12,652 bases of DNA from an uncultured Collinsella sp. GTDB taxonomy: Bacteria > Actinomycetota > Coriobacteriia > Coriobacteriales > Coriobacteriaceae. Below, piece by piece: positions 12,610 to 12,652 of the stretch. The notes beneath the pieces are model-generated. The model ran no database searches. It was not told where the DNA came from and saw only the letters and a list, made by a program, of their open reading frames with translations. The translations under genes were made by a program, and so were the position numbers. Position 1 is the stretch's first letter; the number at the start of each line of letters is the position of its first letter. The stretch is from positions 1 through 12,652 of the forward strand of contig URIK01000043.1 in NCBI GenBank assembly GCA_900547855.1. Reading direction: 5' to 3'.

Positions 12610-12652
12610 CTGTCTCTTATACACATCTCCGAGCCCACGAGACGCTCATGAA
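12610..12652 (-). other. Nextera adapter and i7 index (not genomic)
   Basis: CTGTCTCTTATACACATCT (12610-12628) is the complement of the Tn5 mosaic end, followed by the read-2 adapter CCGAGCCCACGAGAC. GCTCATGA (12644-12651) is in the i7 index position and matches, from memory, Nextera XT N714. The genomic sequence ends at about 12609. Confidence 0.98.

Noticed and set aside
1..12652. A composite transposon bounded by Tn5 mosaic ends
   Set aside because: The mosaic ends are embedded in complete Illumina adapter sequence with index-length barcodes, and no transposase is present.

Overview
The window is a high-GC actinobacterial contig. Gene content, codon use and the intergenic repeat families point to Coriobacteriia, most likely a gut Collinsella (an inference from general familiarity, not a search). 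Both ends are sequencing adapter: bases 1-47 are an Illumina P5/i5 tail plus Nextera transposase adapter, and 12610-12652 are the matching Nextera/i7 tail. Only about 48-12609 is genomic, and both ends are assembly breaks.

Left part (48-1511): the 3' end of an unidentified reading frame faces a DUF3800 gene on the minus strand. This stretch is visibly more AT-rich than the rest. Upstream of DUF3800 lie three homologous, terminator-capped RNA elements of about 75-90 nt, two on the minus strand and one on the plus strand. The nearest one has an excellent promoter (TTGACG-17-TATAAT). It ends in a terminator just before the DUF3800 ribosome-binding site and carries a 9-nt perfect complement to that site. 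This RNA/DUF3800 module is the most interesting system in the window. Candidate structured RNAs upstream of DUF3800 genes have been described bioinformatically (the DUF3800-I to -XI motif series, as I recall), but I cannot tell whether this one belongs to any of them.

Middle part (1512-6476): a CPA1-type NhaP2-like K+(Na+)/H+ antiporter with two C-terminal RCK_C-like domains (minus), a PPP-family metallophosphatase (plus) and a Wzx-type polysaccharide flippase with a long basic N-terminal tail and a TTG start (minus). The gaps hold a 96-bp hairpin, a 123-bp MITE-like inverted repeat and a cluster of REP-like GGGGACGTTC repeats.

Right part (6477-12526): a plus-strand run of pckA (ATP-dependent PEP carboxykinase), a B3/B4 tRNA-editing-like domain protein with a structured leader, a MarR-family regulator, a DegV (FakB-like) fatty-acid-binding protein and a short Cys-containing MGMT-like DNA repair protein. 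Then comes trpS on the minus strand. Four copies of one hairpin family (stem CCACCACAAAGG) follow pckA, B3/B4, degV and the MGMT gene, and most look like working terminators. Between the MGMT gene and trpS is a candidate small RNA with three hairpins and a C-rich loop. Apart from the DUF3800 module these are ordinary chromosomal housekeeping genes. No rRNA, tRNA, CRISPR array or transposase gene is visible.
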